Notes: generated by a model not told the origin, from the sequence alone. DNA of 64,000 bases from Porphyromonas gulae DSM 15663 (GCF_000378065.1 NZ_KB899157.1:1-64000), one strand, 5' to 3'. Shown: positions 52,343-60,820, numbered from the stretch's first letter. Program-made: numbers and translations.

Positions 52343-53011
52343 ATGGTATTTCTCGACATTCATACCCATTCGTCGGCTCGCAATGATAACGAGATCATTC
52401 GAATTCGGAATCTACAACCGAATGAAACCATATCTCCGAATACTTTTTGCTCCATCGGCATTCATCCGTGGAGTGTATCCGAGGATTATAGCGGAGAGTT
52501 GGTTGCTGTTCGTGAAGGATTGGGCTGCAGCGAGGTTGTTGCTCTGGGAGAATGTGGGCTGGATAAGGTGTGCAGTACACCGTACGAAAGGCAACGAAAG
52601 GCTTTCCTCGATCAAATCGATCTGAGCGAAGAGTTTGGCATACCGGTGTTACTGCACATAGTACGAGCATGGGATGATCTTTTGGCGATCAAAAAGCAGG
52701 TAAAGCCTTCACAGCCGTGGATCGTTCATGGTTTTCGGGGAGGAGAAGAACAGGCCCGGCAGCTTATTCATGCGGGTCTATTTCTGAGCTTTGGTTGCCG
52801 GTTCAGTCCCGAAGCTCTTCGTCTGTCTTATGAATCCGGTATCGCTCTGCTGGAAACCGATGAGAATATAAAGGATATTCGGGAATGGTATTATGAGGCA
52901 GCTGAGTGTATCGGCTGTTCTTTGCAAGAGCTTCAACGCCATACTCTTGCATTGGGGGCAGGCCTATTTCCCCGACTCAGCCTCCATAAGCACTTCGCTT
53001 CCGTCCGATAG
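52343..53011 (+). CDS. TatD-family metal-dependent hydrolase
   Basis: This protein of about 222 residues belongs to the TatD deoxyribonuclease-like family. It starts MVFLDIHTHSS, with the two metal-binding His of IHTH, then has GIHPWS, ALGECGLDK (metal Glu), VLLHIVRAWDD, WIVHGFRGG and LLETDENIKDIREW. I start at 52343, since the family begins directly with the HxH strand; a longer start at 52286 would overlap yidD. It runs into a convergent gene by 48 bp at its end. Confidence 0.88.
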   Translation: MVFLDIHTHSSARNDNEIIRIRNLQPNETISPNTFCSIGIHPWSVSEDYSGELVAVREGLGCSEVVALGECGLDKVCSTPYERQRKAFLDQIDLSEEFGIPVLLHIVRAWDDLLAIKKQVKPSQPWIVHGFRGGEEQARQLIHAGLFLSFGCRFSPEALRLSYESGIALLETDENIKDIREWYYEAAECIGCSLQELQRHTLALGAGLFPRLSLHKHFASVR

Positions 53012-53503
53012 GGGATCGGGGCCGAAGCGATTTTCACCTTTTGTACCTTTTTCGCACATCATGATCAGAATAAGGATAGAGACGCAAAGATTGGTAAGGC
53101 CCAGGAACATGTTGATCATCAACAAGGTCGGAAACTCTCCATCGATAATCTGAAGAAGCCATCGCTGACCGAAAATTGCAGTTAAACCTTCTGCTAAAAC
53201 CCTTGGGGCAATCGATGCCAGTACCCATAGACCGCTTCTATTCGTGTCATGCAGACGTCTGACCGTTACGGCATAAGCCGGTAACAAGAGGGAAAGATAC
53301 ACCAAGACCTCCACGACCGTGAATATTCTTACAGCAAGATTTGTATCGATCGTATGACGAAAAATGACAGCAAGAGGGATGGCCACTGCCAGCGGTATAA
53401 TCAAAGCAATGAGATAAAACAGGGTAAAGAACCAGAACTCTTTCCGACGGGCACGGCCCTTGAAGTCGACATATTTGCGGAGACAAAGTATGAACCAACG
53501 CAT
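52964..53503 (-). CDS. DUF805-family membrane protein
   Basis: This 179-residue inner-membrane protein fits DUF805: a conserved FKGRARRKEFWFFTLF entry, then about four helices and the VRRLHDTNRSGLW loop. The usual family length is about 120-150, so it is slightly long, with an acidic tail. I start at 53503 where the family pattern begins; upstream codons are not convincing. Its 3' end overlaps the convergent tatD-like gene by 48 bp. Confidence 0.85.
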   Translation of the reverse strand: MRWFILCLRKYVDFKGRARRKEFWFFTLFYLIALIIPLAVAIPLAVIFRHTIDTNLAVRIFTVVEVLVYLSLLLPAYAVTVRRLHDTNRSGLWVLASIAPRVLAEGLTAIFGQRWLLQIIDGEFPTLLMINMFLGLTNLCVSILILIMMCEKGTKGENRFGPDPLSDGSEVLMEAESGK

Positions 53504-53628
53504 AGTGGTAAAAGATAAGAAAGGGGAGACAATTATTTCATCGGCAAAAATATATCTTTTTGGCGGGTAGATAGAAGCTGCGAATATAAATCTCATATAA
53601 CGGTGGCTGAGGACTAGCCACGAAAAAG

Positions 53629-53677
53629 CCTGTCCATGCTTTGCCGATAGGGCATACACGGACAGGCTTTTGTCTTT
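53629..53677 (-). terminator. Terminator of the thioredoxin-like gene
   Basis: AAGCCTGTCC pairs with GGACAGGCTT, with an inner ATG/CAT pair. On the minus strand it is followed by TTTTTCG. It lies just after the stop of the thioredoxin-like gene. Confidence 0.75.
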
Positions 53678-53703
53678 ATGGTCTCTTTGTGGTGAGACTC
53701 TGA

Positions 53704-54204
53704 TTATTGCATGATCTTGGCAATAGCCTCTTCGATGTTCTCCATCGGCAGATTGCCCATCGTTTGTGTCGGTATTCCTTTTACCGGTACGAAAAGAACC
53801 ATCGGAATGCTTCTGACACCGAAAATCCCTGCCAACTCTTTTTCTTTGTCCACATTGATTTTATAGACGGTGAGCTTACCGGCATATTTCTTGGCCACCT
53901 CTTCCAATTTGGGCGAAAGGCTGCGGCACGGGCCACACCAGTCGGCATAGAAGTCTATAATAGCAGGCTTATCACCTTTATAGACCCATTCTTGGGGATT
54001 GGCTGTGTAATCATATATATGTTCGCGCATGTATTCAGCCGTGATATGGATGATTTTGCCTCCTTTCTCTCCCTTGCTATCGGCAGAGACGGTTTCTTCT
54101 TGACGAGTGTCATTCTTGGAAGTACAGGATGCAGTCATTGTCCCGACTGAGAGGAGCAGCAGAGAAGCCAAGAGGATGGCTTTTGTGCAAATGTTCTTTT
54201 TCAT
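53704..54204 (-). CDS. Extracytoplasmic thioredoxin-like lipoprotein
   Basis: This 166-residue thioredoxin has the active site WCGPC with Cys90 and Cys93, preceded by AIIDFYADWC and followed by the cis-Pro segment RSIPMVLFVPV. The N-terminus is a lipobox signal (MTASC, Cys27) and then a polar linker, so it should sit in the periplasm attached to a membrane. It would reduce or exchange disulfides of exported proteins. It is monocistronic by its terminator. Confidence 0.9.
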   Translation of the reverse strand: MKKNICTKAILLASLLLLSVGTMTASCTSKNDTRQEETVSADSKGEKGGKIIHITAEYMREHIYDYTANPQEWVYKGDKPAIIDFYADWCGPCRSLSPKLEEVAKKYAGKLTVYKINVDKEKELAGIFGVRSIPMVLFVPVKGIPTQTMGNLPMENIEEAIAKIMQ

Positions 54205-54341
54205 CTTGTTTCGTTTGAGTTTGTTCTTGTTCTACTTGCTTATAAAAACGAAAAAGCAGCCAAAAAGTTCATTTCCTTTCCGGCCGCTTCCTCAAAAAAT
54301 ACTGCCATCGGCAACTGCCGACACCATATCAGCCTGTGTTT

Positions 54342-55469
54342 TCAGAGCCGTTTGATAAATGCCCGACGCGTTTTGTGGTGTTTACGTTCGAAGTAGTTCC
54401 ACTGCATCTGTACGGCCATATTGGTTTCCAATTCGGGATTGCTCTCTGCATACTCCACTCCGTTCTTTTGGAAGATAGGGATCATATCATCGAAGATAAG
54501 GGCATTCACACCTTTGTTTTGATATTCCGGCAATACGCCGATCAAGTACAGGTCGACCACACGAGGTCTACCCTTGAGAGCTTTGAGCAGATGGACGAAT
54601 CCGAAAGGCCAGAGACTTCCTTTCGCTTTCTTGAGTGCTCGGCTGAGATTGGGCATGGTGATGGAGAAAGCAATCACTTCGTCGTCTTCTTCACGGACGA
54701 TCACCGTCACGAAGTCGAGCCGCACCATCGGGATATAGATATTGACATAGTAGTCTATTTGAGCTTCGGACAATTCGGAGAAGCCGTAAAGCTGACTATA
54801 AGCCTTATTGAGGGTGCGGAATATGCGGTGGGCATAGGGCATGACCTCTTTGCGTGTCCGGAATTTGAGTGTCTTGAGTCCGTACTTTTGGCGTACGATC
54901 TCGGAAATGCGACGGTGCTTTTCCGGAATTTCCGATGGTACGAAGATCTTATACTCCTTCCAATCCTGATCTTTGATGAATCCCAGACGCTCAAGCTGTT
55001 TGGGGTAATAAGCGTAGTTGTAAATGGTAGCCATCGTACCCAGCTGGTCAAAGCCTTCGATAAGCATCCCTTGGTGGTCCATATCAGTGAATCCCATTGG
55101 CCCTTGCAGCATATCCATTCCCTTGGAGCGCGCCCACTCGGATACGGCATGGAAAAGGGCATCTACGACCTCATTGTCGTTGATAAAATCGACGAATCCG
55201 AAGCGAGCGTTGTTCTGATTCCAAGTTTCATTCGCACGGTGATTGATCATACCGGCGATGCGTCCCACGATCCGCCCTTCACGATAAGCCAAGAAATAGA
55301 TGGCTTCGCAGAACTCAAAAGCCGGATTGCGATCTTTGTCCAAGGTCATCATCTCATCATCGATCAGCCCCGGCACGTGGTAGGGATTATTTCTATAGAG
55401 ATCTATATTGAACTGAACGAATTTCTTCAGTTCGGCTTTGTCCAATACTTCTCTTATTTCTACAGCCAT
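54342..55469 (-). CDS. GNAT-like N-acetyltransferase-related protein
   Basis: This 375-residue cytoplasmic protein is conserved in Bacteroidota. Both ends look GNAT-like: FLAYREGRIVGRIAGMINHR in the first part and VDLYLIGVLPEYQNKGVNAL in the last part, the second matching the acetyl-CoA loop region. The middle (KEYKIFVPSEIPEKHRRISE) is helical. The substrate is unknown. I start at 55469; the frame is open 22 codons further, but the extra part is not conserved-looking. A TATATTTG box on the minus strand at 55533 fits this start. Confidence 0.75.
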   Translation of the reverse strand: MAVEIREVLDKAELKKFVQFNIDLYRNNPYHVPGLIDDEMMTLDKDRNPAFEFCEAIYFLAYREGRIVGRIAGMINHRANETWNQNNARFGFVDFINDNEVVDALFHAVSEWARSKGMDMLQGPMGFTDMDHQGMLIEGFDQLGTMATIYNYAYYPKQLERLGFIKDQDWKEYKIFVPSEIPEKHRRISEIVRQKYGLKTLKFRTRKEVMPYAHRIFRTLNKAYSQLYGFSELSEAQIDYYVNIYIPMVRLDFVTVIVREEDDEVIAFSITMPNLSRALKKAKGSLWPFGFVHLLKALKGRPRVVDLYLIGVLPEYQNKGVNALIFDDMIPIFQKNGVEYAESNPELETNMAVQMQWNYFERKHHKTRRAFIKRL

Positions 55470-55532
55470 AAAACTTGTGTTTGGTTTACCTAAGTAGTCG
55501 AAGGTTACGCCAGATTTCGTACCTTTCACGCA

Positions 55533-55540
55533 CAAATATA
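55533..55540 (-). promoter_or_regulatory. Candidate -7 box (TATATTTG) of the GNAT-like gene
   Basis: It fits TAnnTTTG on the minus strand, 64 bp before the chosen start, in the divergent gap to the nucleoside kinase gene. Confidence 0.45.
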
Positions 55541-55559
55541 ACTGAAATAGTTAATCATT

Positions 55560-57224
55560 ATGGATAAAATCCGCATCTACTGTGACAATCTCGATCGCTA
55601 CGAAGAGTTTCCCCATGGCATATCTTTAGAGCGAGTGGCAGAGCACTTTCAAGACGATTTGGGCTTTCGTCCCTTCAATGCACAAGTCAATCATTGTACC
55701 CGAGATCTCGGCTTCAGACTATACGAACCGTCCGATGTCCTGTTCGCCTCTTTTTCGGACGAATCGGGTATGCGAACTTACGTCCGAACGCTCAGCTTCA
55801 TACTAAGCAAGGCTGTTGCAGACATATTGCCCGGGAGTAAGCTCTTCATCGAGCATTCATTGTCCAACGGCTACTATTGTCAGATCAAAAATGCCCACAT
55901 CATCACACCCGGAGAGATCGTGCGGATCAAGGAGCGAATGGAGTCGCTTATAGCCGCAGACATACCCTTCCAAGCACATTGCGAGCGCACCGAAGAGGTG
56001 GCGGCCATGTTCCGTTCGATGGGTTATCAGGACAAAGCCGATTTGCTGGAGACCGGCGGTATGCCTTATTCGCGTTATTATGATTTGGATGGCTACCCCG
56101 ATCATTATTATGGTAGCCTCACTCCCTCGACCGGCTATATCGGGCTGTTCGGCTTGGAGCCTTATTTGGACGGAGCCCTTCTGCGTATTCCGAGACGAGA
56201 CAAGCCGGAGGAGCTGGCTCCATTCGTACCCCAACCGATGATGAGGCAGGTATTCGCCGACCACGATCGGCTTTTGGATATTCTGCAAGTGACCCACGTG
56301 GGCAGCCTGAACAAGGCTATCGACCGAAACGACATATCCACGATGGTACAAGTGTCGGAAGCTATGCAGGAGAAGCAGATCGCCGCTATAGCTGATGATA
56401 TAGCACATAAATATAAGGAAGGCGTCAGGGTAGTACTGATATCGGGACCTTCTTCCTCGGGTAAAACCACTTTCTGCAAAAGACTGCAAACGCAGCTCCT
56501 GACCAATTATATTCGCCCCTACGGACTTTCGCTTGATGACTATTTCATCAACCGCGAGGATACGCCACGGGATGAATCCGGAGACTATGATTTCGAATCG
56601 CTCTACGCATTGGATCTACCTCTTTTCAATAAGGATCTGAAGCAGATGATCGCCGGCGAGGAAGTGAGTCTGCCCACCTATGACTTCACAACCGGCATGA
56701 GGGTGTACAAAGGAAATACCATACAGCTGAAAGACGGAGACATCCTAATCCTCGAAGGCATTCATGCACTGAATCCGGAACTGATACCCGGTGTGCCAGA
56801 ATCAAGTACGTATAAGATCTATGTGAGTGCTCTCACAGCAATAGGATTGGATGCACACAATCGAATCCCCAGTACAGACAACCGACTGATCAGGCGATTG
56901 GTGCGTGACTATCGCTATCGCAATTACTCCGGTCTGGATACATTGCGTCGTTGGCAGAGTGTCCGGCGAGGAGAGGAAAAATGGGTATTCCCGTTCCAAG
57001 AGAATGCACATGTCATGTTCAATAGTGCTATGCTCTACGAGTTAGCTGTTTTGCGAGCTTATGCGGAGCCGATCTTACAGGCAATCCCTCGTAACGAACC
57101 GGAATATGCTGAAGCCCGCAGATTACTACGCTTTTTGAGCAGTTTCCGCATGATACCGGCACGTCTGCTCCCGAACAACTCTCTGATGCGTGAATTCCTC
57201 GGAGGAAGCACATTCCACTACTGA
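55560..57224 (+). CDS. Nucleoside kinase (uridine kinase-like) with N-terminal TGS/ThrRS-like domains
   Basis: This 554-residue protein joins a short TGS-like N-terminus and a threonyl-tRNA-synthetase-like second domain (about 65-240; SKLFIEHSLSNGYYCQI) to a phosphoribulokinase/uridine kinase P-loop domain (about 285-480) with Walker A GPSSSGKT at 296-303 and LSLDDYFINREDTPRDE. This fusion is common in Bacteroidota and Firmicutes and is usually called a nucleoside kinase. The exact substrate is unknown. It has a strong terminator about 140 bp downstream. Confidence 0.87.
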   Translation: MDKIRIYCDNLDRYEEFPHGISLERVAEHFQDDLGFRPFNAQVNHCTRDLGFRLYEPSDVLFASFSDESGMRTYVRTLSFILSKAVADILPGSKLFIEHSLSNGYYCQIKNAHIITPGEIVRIKERMESLIAADIPFQAHCERTEEVAAMFRSMGYQDKADLLETGGMPYSRYYDLDGYPDHYYGSLTPSTGYIGLFGLEPYLDGALLRIPRRDKPEELAPFVPQPMMRQVFADHDRLLDILQVTHVGSLNKAIDRNDISTMVQVSEAMQEKQIAAIADDIAHKYKEGVRVVLISGPSSSGKTTFCKRLQTQLLTNYIRPYGLSLDDYFINREDTPRDESGDYDFESLYALDLPLFNKDLKQMIAGEEVSLPTYDFTTGMRVYKGNTIQLKDGDILILEGIHALNPELIPGVPESSTYKIYVSALTAIGLDAHNRIPSTDNRLIRRLVRDYRYRNYSGLDTLRRWQSVRRGEEKWVFPFQENAHVMFNSAMLYELAVLRAYAEPILQAIPRNEPEYAEARRLLRFLSSFRMIPARLLPNNSLMREFLGGSTFHY

Positions 57225-57364
57225 TGCCGAATCAGGCCCTAATAGCAGGAAACAAACCGAGACTTGGCTAACATTTGAAGACATCGGCTGAGTCATATCT
57301 CGGCATATTTTCAGCAAACGAAACGACGTAGTCGGGCTATATAACCGACCTCAATTCATTAAAA

Positions 57365-57399
57365 TACGAACCAAGAGCGAAAGCCATTGGTTCGTTTTT
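57365..57399 (+). terminator. Terminator after the nucleoside kinase gene
   Basis: ACGAACCAA pairs perfectly with TTGGTTCGT, followed by TTTTATTTG. Confidence 0.8.
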
Positions 57400-57455
57400 A
57401 TTTGTACACTTGATTGAGTATCCGAATCGGATTCGCCGGGATGGAGCTTTTTTGC

Positions 57456-57463
57456 TACTTTTG
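57456..57463 (+). promoter_or_regulatory. Candidate -7 box (TACTTTTG) of the right cassette
   Basis: It fits TAnnTTTG within the segment shared with the left cassette, and lies 57 bp after the preceding terminator, so a new transcript is plausible. Confidence 0.5.
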
Positions 57464-57549
57464 CAGAGCGATGAGAAAACCCTCATGAATGTATGTCCAT
57501 ATATTGGAGAAAGCTAATTTATCAACGAAAAAACTTTACTCGCAACTCA

Positions 57550-57666
57550 ATGAAAACAGATATGTACTCCGATTCCTATATTACACCTTTGGTCGTAGGT
57601 CTATCGTGTCCTGCCTGTATAAGCATATGCCATCGCAGCATGCGGACAAGGGGGGGTATTCTATGA
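57550..57666 (+). CDS. Very small unrecognised frame in the right cassette (38 aa)
   Basis: This 38-codon frame begins MKTDMYSDSYITPLVVGLSC and ends RTRGGIL. It includes three Cys and a short hydrophobic run. It starts 87 bp after the candidate -7 box, against 90 bp in the left copy, and 161 bp before the hairpin. An alternative 64-codon frame (57489-57683) overlaps it in another phase; neither has a known relative. Translation is uncertain. Confidence 0.3.
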   Translation: MKTDMYSDSYITPLVVGLSCPACISICHRSMRTRGGIL

Positions 57667-57710
57667 GGAGTAAGGCCGTATAGTCTTTCGATAGCTCACC
57701 TGATACATAA

Positions 57711-57748
57711 GGCACCCGTCGGATTCAAGGGAAAATCCGACGGGTGCC
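57711..57748 (+). terminator. Terminator hairpin of the right cassette
   Basis: GGCACCCGTCGGATT pairs perfectly with AATCCGACGGGTGCC, followed by TCTGTTTTATC. Confidence 0.75.
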
Positions 57749-58266
57749 TCTGTTTTATCCACTCAAGAAAAAGCCTTTGGGGAGTTGCAATTTATATACA
57801 AATCATTTTCGATTCATATATTTATTGAAAATCATTTATATACAAAATGAAAACGATTTATATATAAATCGAAAATGATTTGTATATAGATTGTTCATCG
57901 AACTAATAAAAAGAGCTCTTCGATCTGAAAAAAGGCTGTCATGCGATCCCTTTTCCTTCGAATTCCGATCTCTCAGAAGTGCTTATTTGGAATCATTCCA
58001 AACACTTCTTCGTTGTTGAAAACTTTTTTGGTGCATATTTTTCAGTGAATATTCCGTTTTTTTAGTCTCGAAAATGACCCATGCCGAAAGATTTTGCTTT
58101 TACCTTATACTCATCGAATAACGAAAGAGAACATAGGCTGCCGTTATTCATTCATGCATAGCCGTGATGGTCATTTTTTACTTGTTCTGAGCACTTTTCC
58201 CCTTGATTCTTGGCCGGCCGATCGACGGAATCAGCTACTCTCTATTGATTAAGGAAGGGCTTTTTG

Positions 58267-58274
58267 TACTTTTG
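58267..58274 (+). promoter_or_regulatory. Candidate -7 box (TACTTTTG) of kdsA
   Basis: It is an exact TAnnTTTG match, 32 bp before the kdsA start codon. Confidence 0.6.
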
Positions 58275-58306
58275 GCTGACAGAAACGATTTATAACTTCC
58301 GAAACG

Positions 58307-59125
58307 ATGACGAACTCCAACTCCTTATACGAGAGACTACAGACAGCGGACTCATTCTTTCTGATGGCAGGACCCTGTGCCATAGAGAGCGAAGACATGG
58401 CACTGCACATCGCAGAGCGAATAGTAGAGGTGACTTCCCGACTGGGCATCCCCTATATATTCAAGGGATCGTACCGCAAGGCCAACCGCTCGCGTATAGA
58501 TTCCTTCACCGGCATAGGCGACGAAAAGGCTCTTCGCATTCTCGGCAAGGTAGGCCGGGAGTTCGGTGTTCCGACGGTCACGGACATACATGAGACTCAC
58601 GAAGCGGCTATGGCCGCCGAGTACGTGGACGTACTCCAGATACCGGCTTTCCTCTGCCGACAGACGGATCTGATCGTGGCGGCTGCCCGCACAGGGCGAA
58701 TCGTCAATGTGAAGAAAGGACAGTTCCTGTCCGGCGAAGCCATGGCTTTCGTGGCAAGAAAGTGCCTGGACAGCGGCAACAGCCAAGTGATTCTGACCGA
58801 GCGTGGCAATACCTTCGGCTATACGGATTTGGTGGTGGACTACCGGAATATTCCCACGATGCGTTCGTTGGGCTTTCCTGTGGTAATGGATGTGACCCAC
58901 TCGCTCCAGCAACCCAATCAGGGTAGTGGCGTAACGGGGGGAAAACCCGAGTTGATAGAGACCATCGCGAAGGCTGCCATAGCCGTAGGTACGGACGGTC
59001 TCTTCATCGAGACCCACCCTGATCCTGCTTCGGCCAAAAGCGATGGAGCCAACATGCTCCGACTGGATCTGCTCGAAGGGCTGCTCACGAAGTTGATGCG
59101 CATACGGGCAGCAATCAGGGATTGA
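58307..59125 (+). CDS. kdsA: 3-deoxy-8-phosphooctulonate (KDO-8-phosphate) synthase
   Basis: This 272-residue TIM-barrel enzyme condenses phosphoenolpyruvate with arabinose-5-phosphate to make KDO-8-phosphate for lipopolysaccharide. Key segments are LMAGPCAIES, IFKGSYRKANRSR, TVTDIHE, LQIPAFLCRQTDL, VNVKKGQFL and TERGNTFGYTDLVVDYR. An Asn stands where metal-dependent forms have Cys (SYRKANRS after AGPCAIES has both patterns), so I do not assign the metal class. It is a cytoplasmic, single-gene unit. Confidence 0.94.
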   Translation: MTNSNSLYERLQTADSFFLMAGPCAIESEDMALHIAERIVEVTSRLGIPYIFKGSYRKANRSRIDSFTGIGDEKALRILGKVGREFGVPTVTDIHETHEAAMAAEYVDVLQIPAFLCRQTDLIVAAARTGRIVNVKKGQFLSGEAMAFVARKCLDSGNSQVILTERGNTFGYTDLVVDYRNIPTMRSLGFPVVMDVTHSLQQPNQGSGVTGGKPELIETIAKAAIAVGTDGLFIETHPDPASAKSDGANMLRLDLLEGLLTKLMRIRAAIRD

Positions 59126-59174
59126 GCCTGCAAGCAGCCGTCTTATCGGCCGATCACACATATTAGGAAGGTGC

Positions 59175-59246
59175 TGTCGGGAACCGAAAAGAAATATGAT
59201 CGAGGAGGAAACGAGGCTTATTCGCTCTTCCTTAGAGATCCCGACA
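59175..59246. other. Structured intergenic element between kdsA and aspA
   Basis: TGTCGGGA at 59175 pairs with TCCCGACA at 59239. Inside, AGGAA-AC-GAG at 59206 pairs with CTCTTCCT at 59225. The two stems would form a long bulged hairpin. No T-run follows, so it is not a classic terminator. Confidence 0.5.
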
Positions 59247-59325
59247 TTATATCCCTAACCGGCGAACACTCCTTTCTATGGCGAGAGTCGCAGCATCCCT
59301 CTCTTGGCTGTACATAAATAACTTG

Positions 59326-59333
59326 TATCTTTG
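59326..59333 (+). promoter_or_regulatory. Candidate -7 box (TATCTTTG) of aspA
   Basis: It is an exact TAnnTTTG match with a TTGG about 22 bp upstream as a possible -33 element; aspA starts 38 bp downstream. Confidence 0.6.
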
Positions 59334-59371
59334 TGCAACTATAAAAAAGAATCAAATACTATTCCCCTTTT

Positions 59372-60799
59372 ATGGAATTAAAAAAGACTACACGTATCGA
59401 AAGCGATCTTATCGGAGAACGCGAGATACCCGGCCATATTCTATATGGCGTACAGACGCTGCGTGGTATAGAAAACTTCCCTATCAGCAATTTTCATCTG
59501 AACGATTATCCCCTGTTTATCAATGGCTTGGCCATGACGAAATGGGCGGCTGCAGTGGCCAATCATCGCCTCGGTCTGCTGACCGATGCCCAGAAAGACG
59601 GCATCGTGAAAGCCTGCAAGGAAATTCTCGAAGGCAAGCACCACGAGCATTTCCCCGTGGATATGATCCAAGGTGGTGCAGGAACGACCACGAATATGAA
59701 TGCCAACGAGGTGATTTGCAACCGTGCCTTGCAGATCATGGGACACGAGGCAGGCGAGTTTGCCCACCTCTCGCCCAATGATCACGTGAACTGCTCGCAG
59801 AGTACCAACGATGCTTATCCGACAGCTATCCACCTCGGCCTTTACGCTACATATCTGAAGTTCCGCCCCCATCTTCTGGATCTCATCGAGTCGCTGCGTG
59901 CCAAGAGTCGCGAATTTGCCCATGTACTCAAGATGGGACGTACTCAGCTCGAAGATGCTGTGCCCATGTCTCTGGGACAGACGTTCGGCGGATTTGCTTC
60001 CATCTTGCAGGATGAAATCAAAAATCTCGACTTTGCTGCCGAAGAGTTCCTGACCGTGAACATGGGTGCTACGGCTATCGGCACGGGTATCTGCGCTCAG
60101 CCGAACTATGCCGAATACTGCATAGAGGCCCTTCGCGAAGTCACCGGCTGGGACATTCGTCTCAGTACCGATCTGGTGGGAGCTACGAGCGATACTTCCG
60201 TGATGGTAGGATATTCGTCTGCCTTGCGCCGTATCTGCGTGAAGGTGAACAAGATTTGCAACGACCTGCGTCTCCTTGCCAGCGGTCCTCGCTGCGGTCT
60301 GCACGAATTCAATCTGCCCGCCATGCAGCCGGGATCGTCCATCATGCCGGGTAAGGTGAATCCTGTGATTCCGGAAGTAATGAATCAGATCTGCTACAAG
60401 GTGATGGGCAACGACCTGACCGTAACGATGGCAGGCGATGCAGCCCAAATGGAGCTGAACGCTATGGAGCCTGTGATGGCACAGTGCTGCTTCGAAAGCT
60501 CGGATCTGCTCATGAACGGATTCGATACGCTGCGTACGCTCTGTATCGATGGCATCACGGCCAACGAGGACGAATGCCGCGGGTATATCCGCAACAGCAT
60601 CGGTATCGTGACGGCTCTGAATCCGATCATCGGCTACAAGAATTCGACCAAGATCGCCAAGGAAGCGATGGAAACGGGACGCGGCGTTTACGACCTCGTC
60701 TTGGAGCACGACATCCTGTCGAAAGAGGATCTGGATACGATACTCTCACCGGAGAATATGATCAAGCCGGTCAAGCTCGACATCAAACCGCGTCGCTGA
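59372..60799 (+). CDS. aspA: Aspartate ammonia-lyase
   Basis: This 475-residue enzyme of the aspartase/fumarase superfamily turns aspartate into fumarate and ammonia. It has the superfamily signature GSSIMPGKVNP near residues 321-331, the GAGTTTNMNANEV and NDAYPTA loops, and the full usual length. In an amino-acid fermenting oral anaerobe it feeds aspartate carbon into fumarate respiration. A class II fumarase is the main alternative; ERDLIGEREIP-type N-terminal sequence and the length favour aspartase. Confidence 0.93.
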   Translation: MELKKTTRIESDLIGEREIPGHILYGVQTLRGIENFPISNFHLNDYPLFINGLAMTKWAAAVANHRLGLLTDAQKDGIVKACKEILEGKHHEHFPVDMIQGGAGTTTNMNANEVICNRALQIMGHEAGEFAHLSPNDHVNCSQSTNDAYPTAIHLGLYATYLKFRPHLLDLIESLRAKSREFAHVLKMGRTQLEDAVPMSLGQTFGGFASILQDEIKNLDFAAEEFLTVNMGATAIGTGICAQPNYAEYCIEALREVTGWDIRLSTDLVGATSDTSVMVGYSSALRRICVKVNKICNDLRLLASGPRCGLHEFNLPAMQPGSSIMPGKVNPVIPEVMNQICYKVMGNDLTVTMAGDAAQMELNAMEPVMAQCCFESSDLLMNGFDTLRTLCIDGITANEDECRGYIRNSIGIVTALNPIIGYKNSTKIAKEAMETGRGVYDLVLEHDILSKEDLDTILSPENMIKPVKLDIKPRR

Positions 60800-60820
60800 C
60801 CCCTTTAGCGAAATATGAAA

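Larger units (their letters stand above)
57425..58042 (+). repeat. Outward-facing repeat cassette, right copy
   Basis: It has the same parts as the left copy, in the same order, on the plus strand: promoter segment (GATGGAGCTTTTTTGCTACT, 57440-57459), a 38-codon frame from 57550, terminator hairpin 57711-57748, AT-rich palindromes (about 57790-57895), and the tail TGGAATCATTCCAAACACTT (57990-58009) running on through CTTCGTTGTTGAAAAC. The palindromes include the perfect CGATTTATATATAAATCG. The right-hand gap from 58043 to kdsA holds nothing else I can name besides an AAAATGACC/GGTCATTTT pair. Confidence 0.7.

Noticed and set aside
57300-57360. Possible tRNA-like fold downstream of the nucleoside kinase gene
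   Set aside because: Only one short stem (GTCGG/CCGAC) forms; there is no T-loop or acceptor stem.
57489-57683. 64-codon frame in the right cassette
   Set aside because: It lacks any motif and competes with the 38-codon frame whose position matches the left cassette; I could not support it as a gene.
470-57748. The GGCACCCG hairpins at 470, 46991 and 57711 as one mobile repeat family
   Set aside because: The hairpin at 470 is simply the carbonic anhydrase terminator without the rest of the cassette; shared stem sequence alone does not show mobility.
59441-60709. 422-codon frame opposite aspA
   Set aside because: aspA is certain and this is a codon-bias shadow rich in His and Arg.
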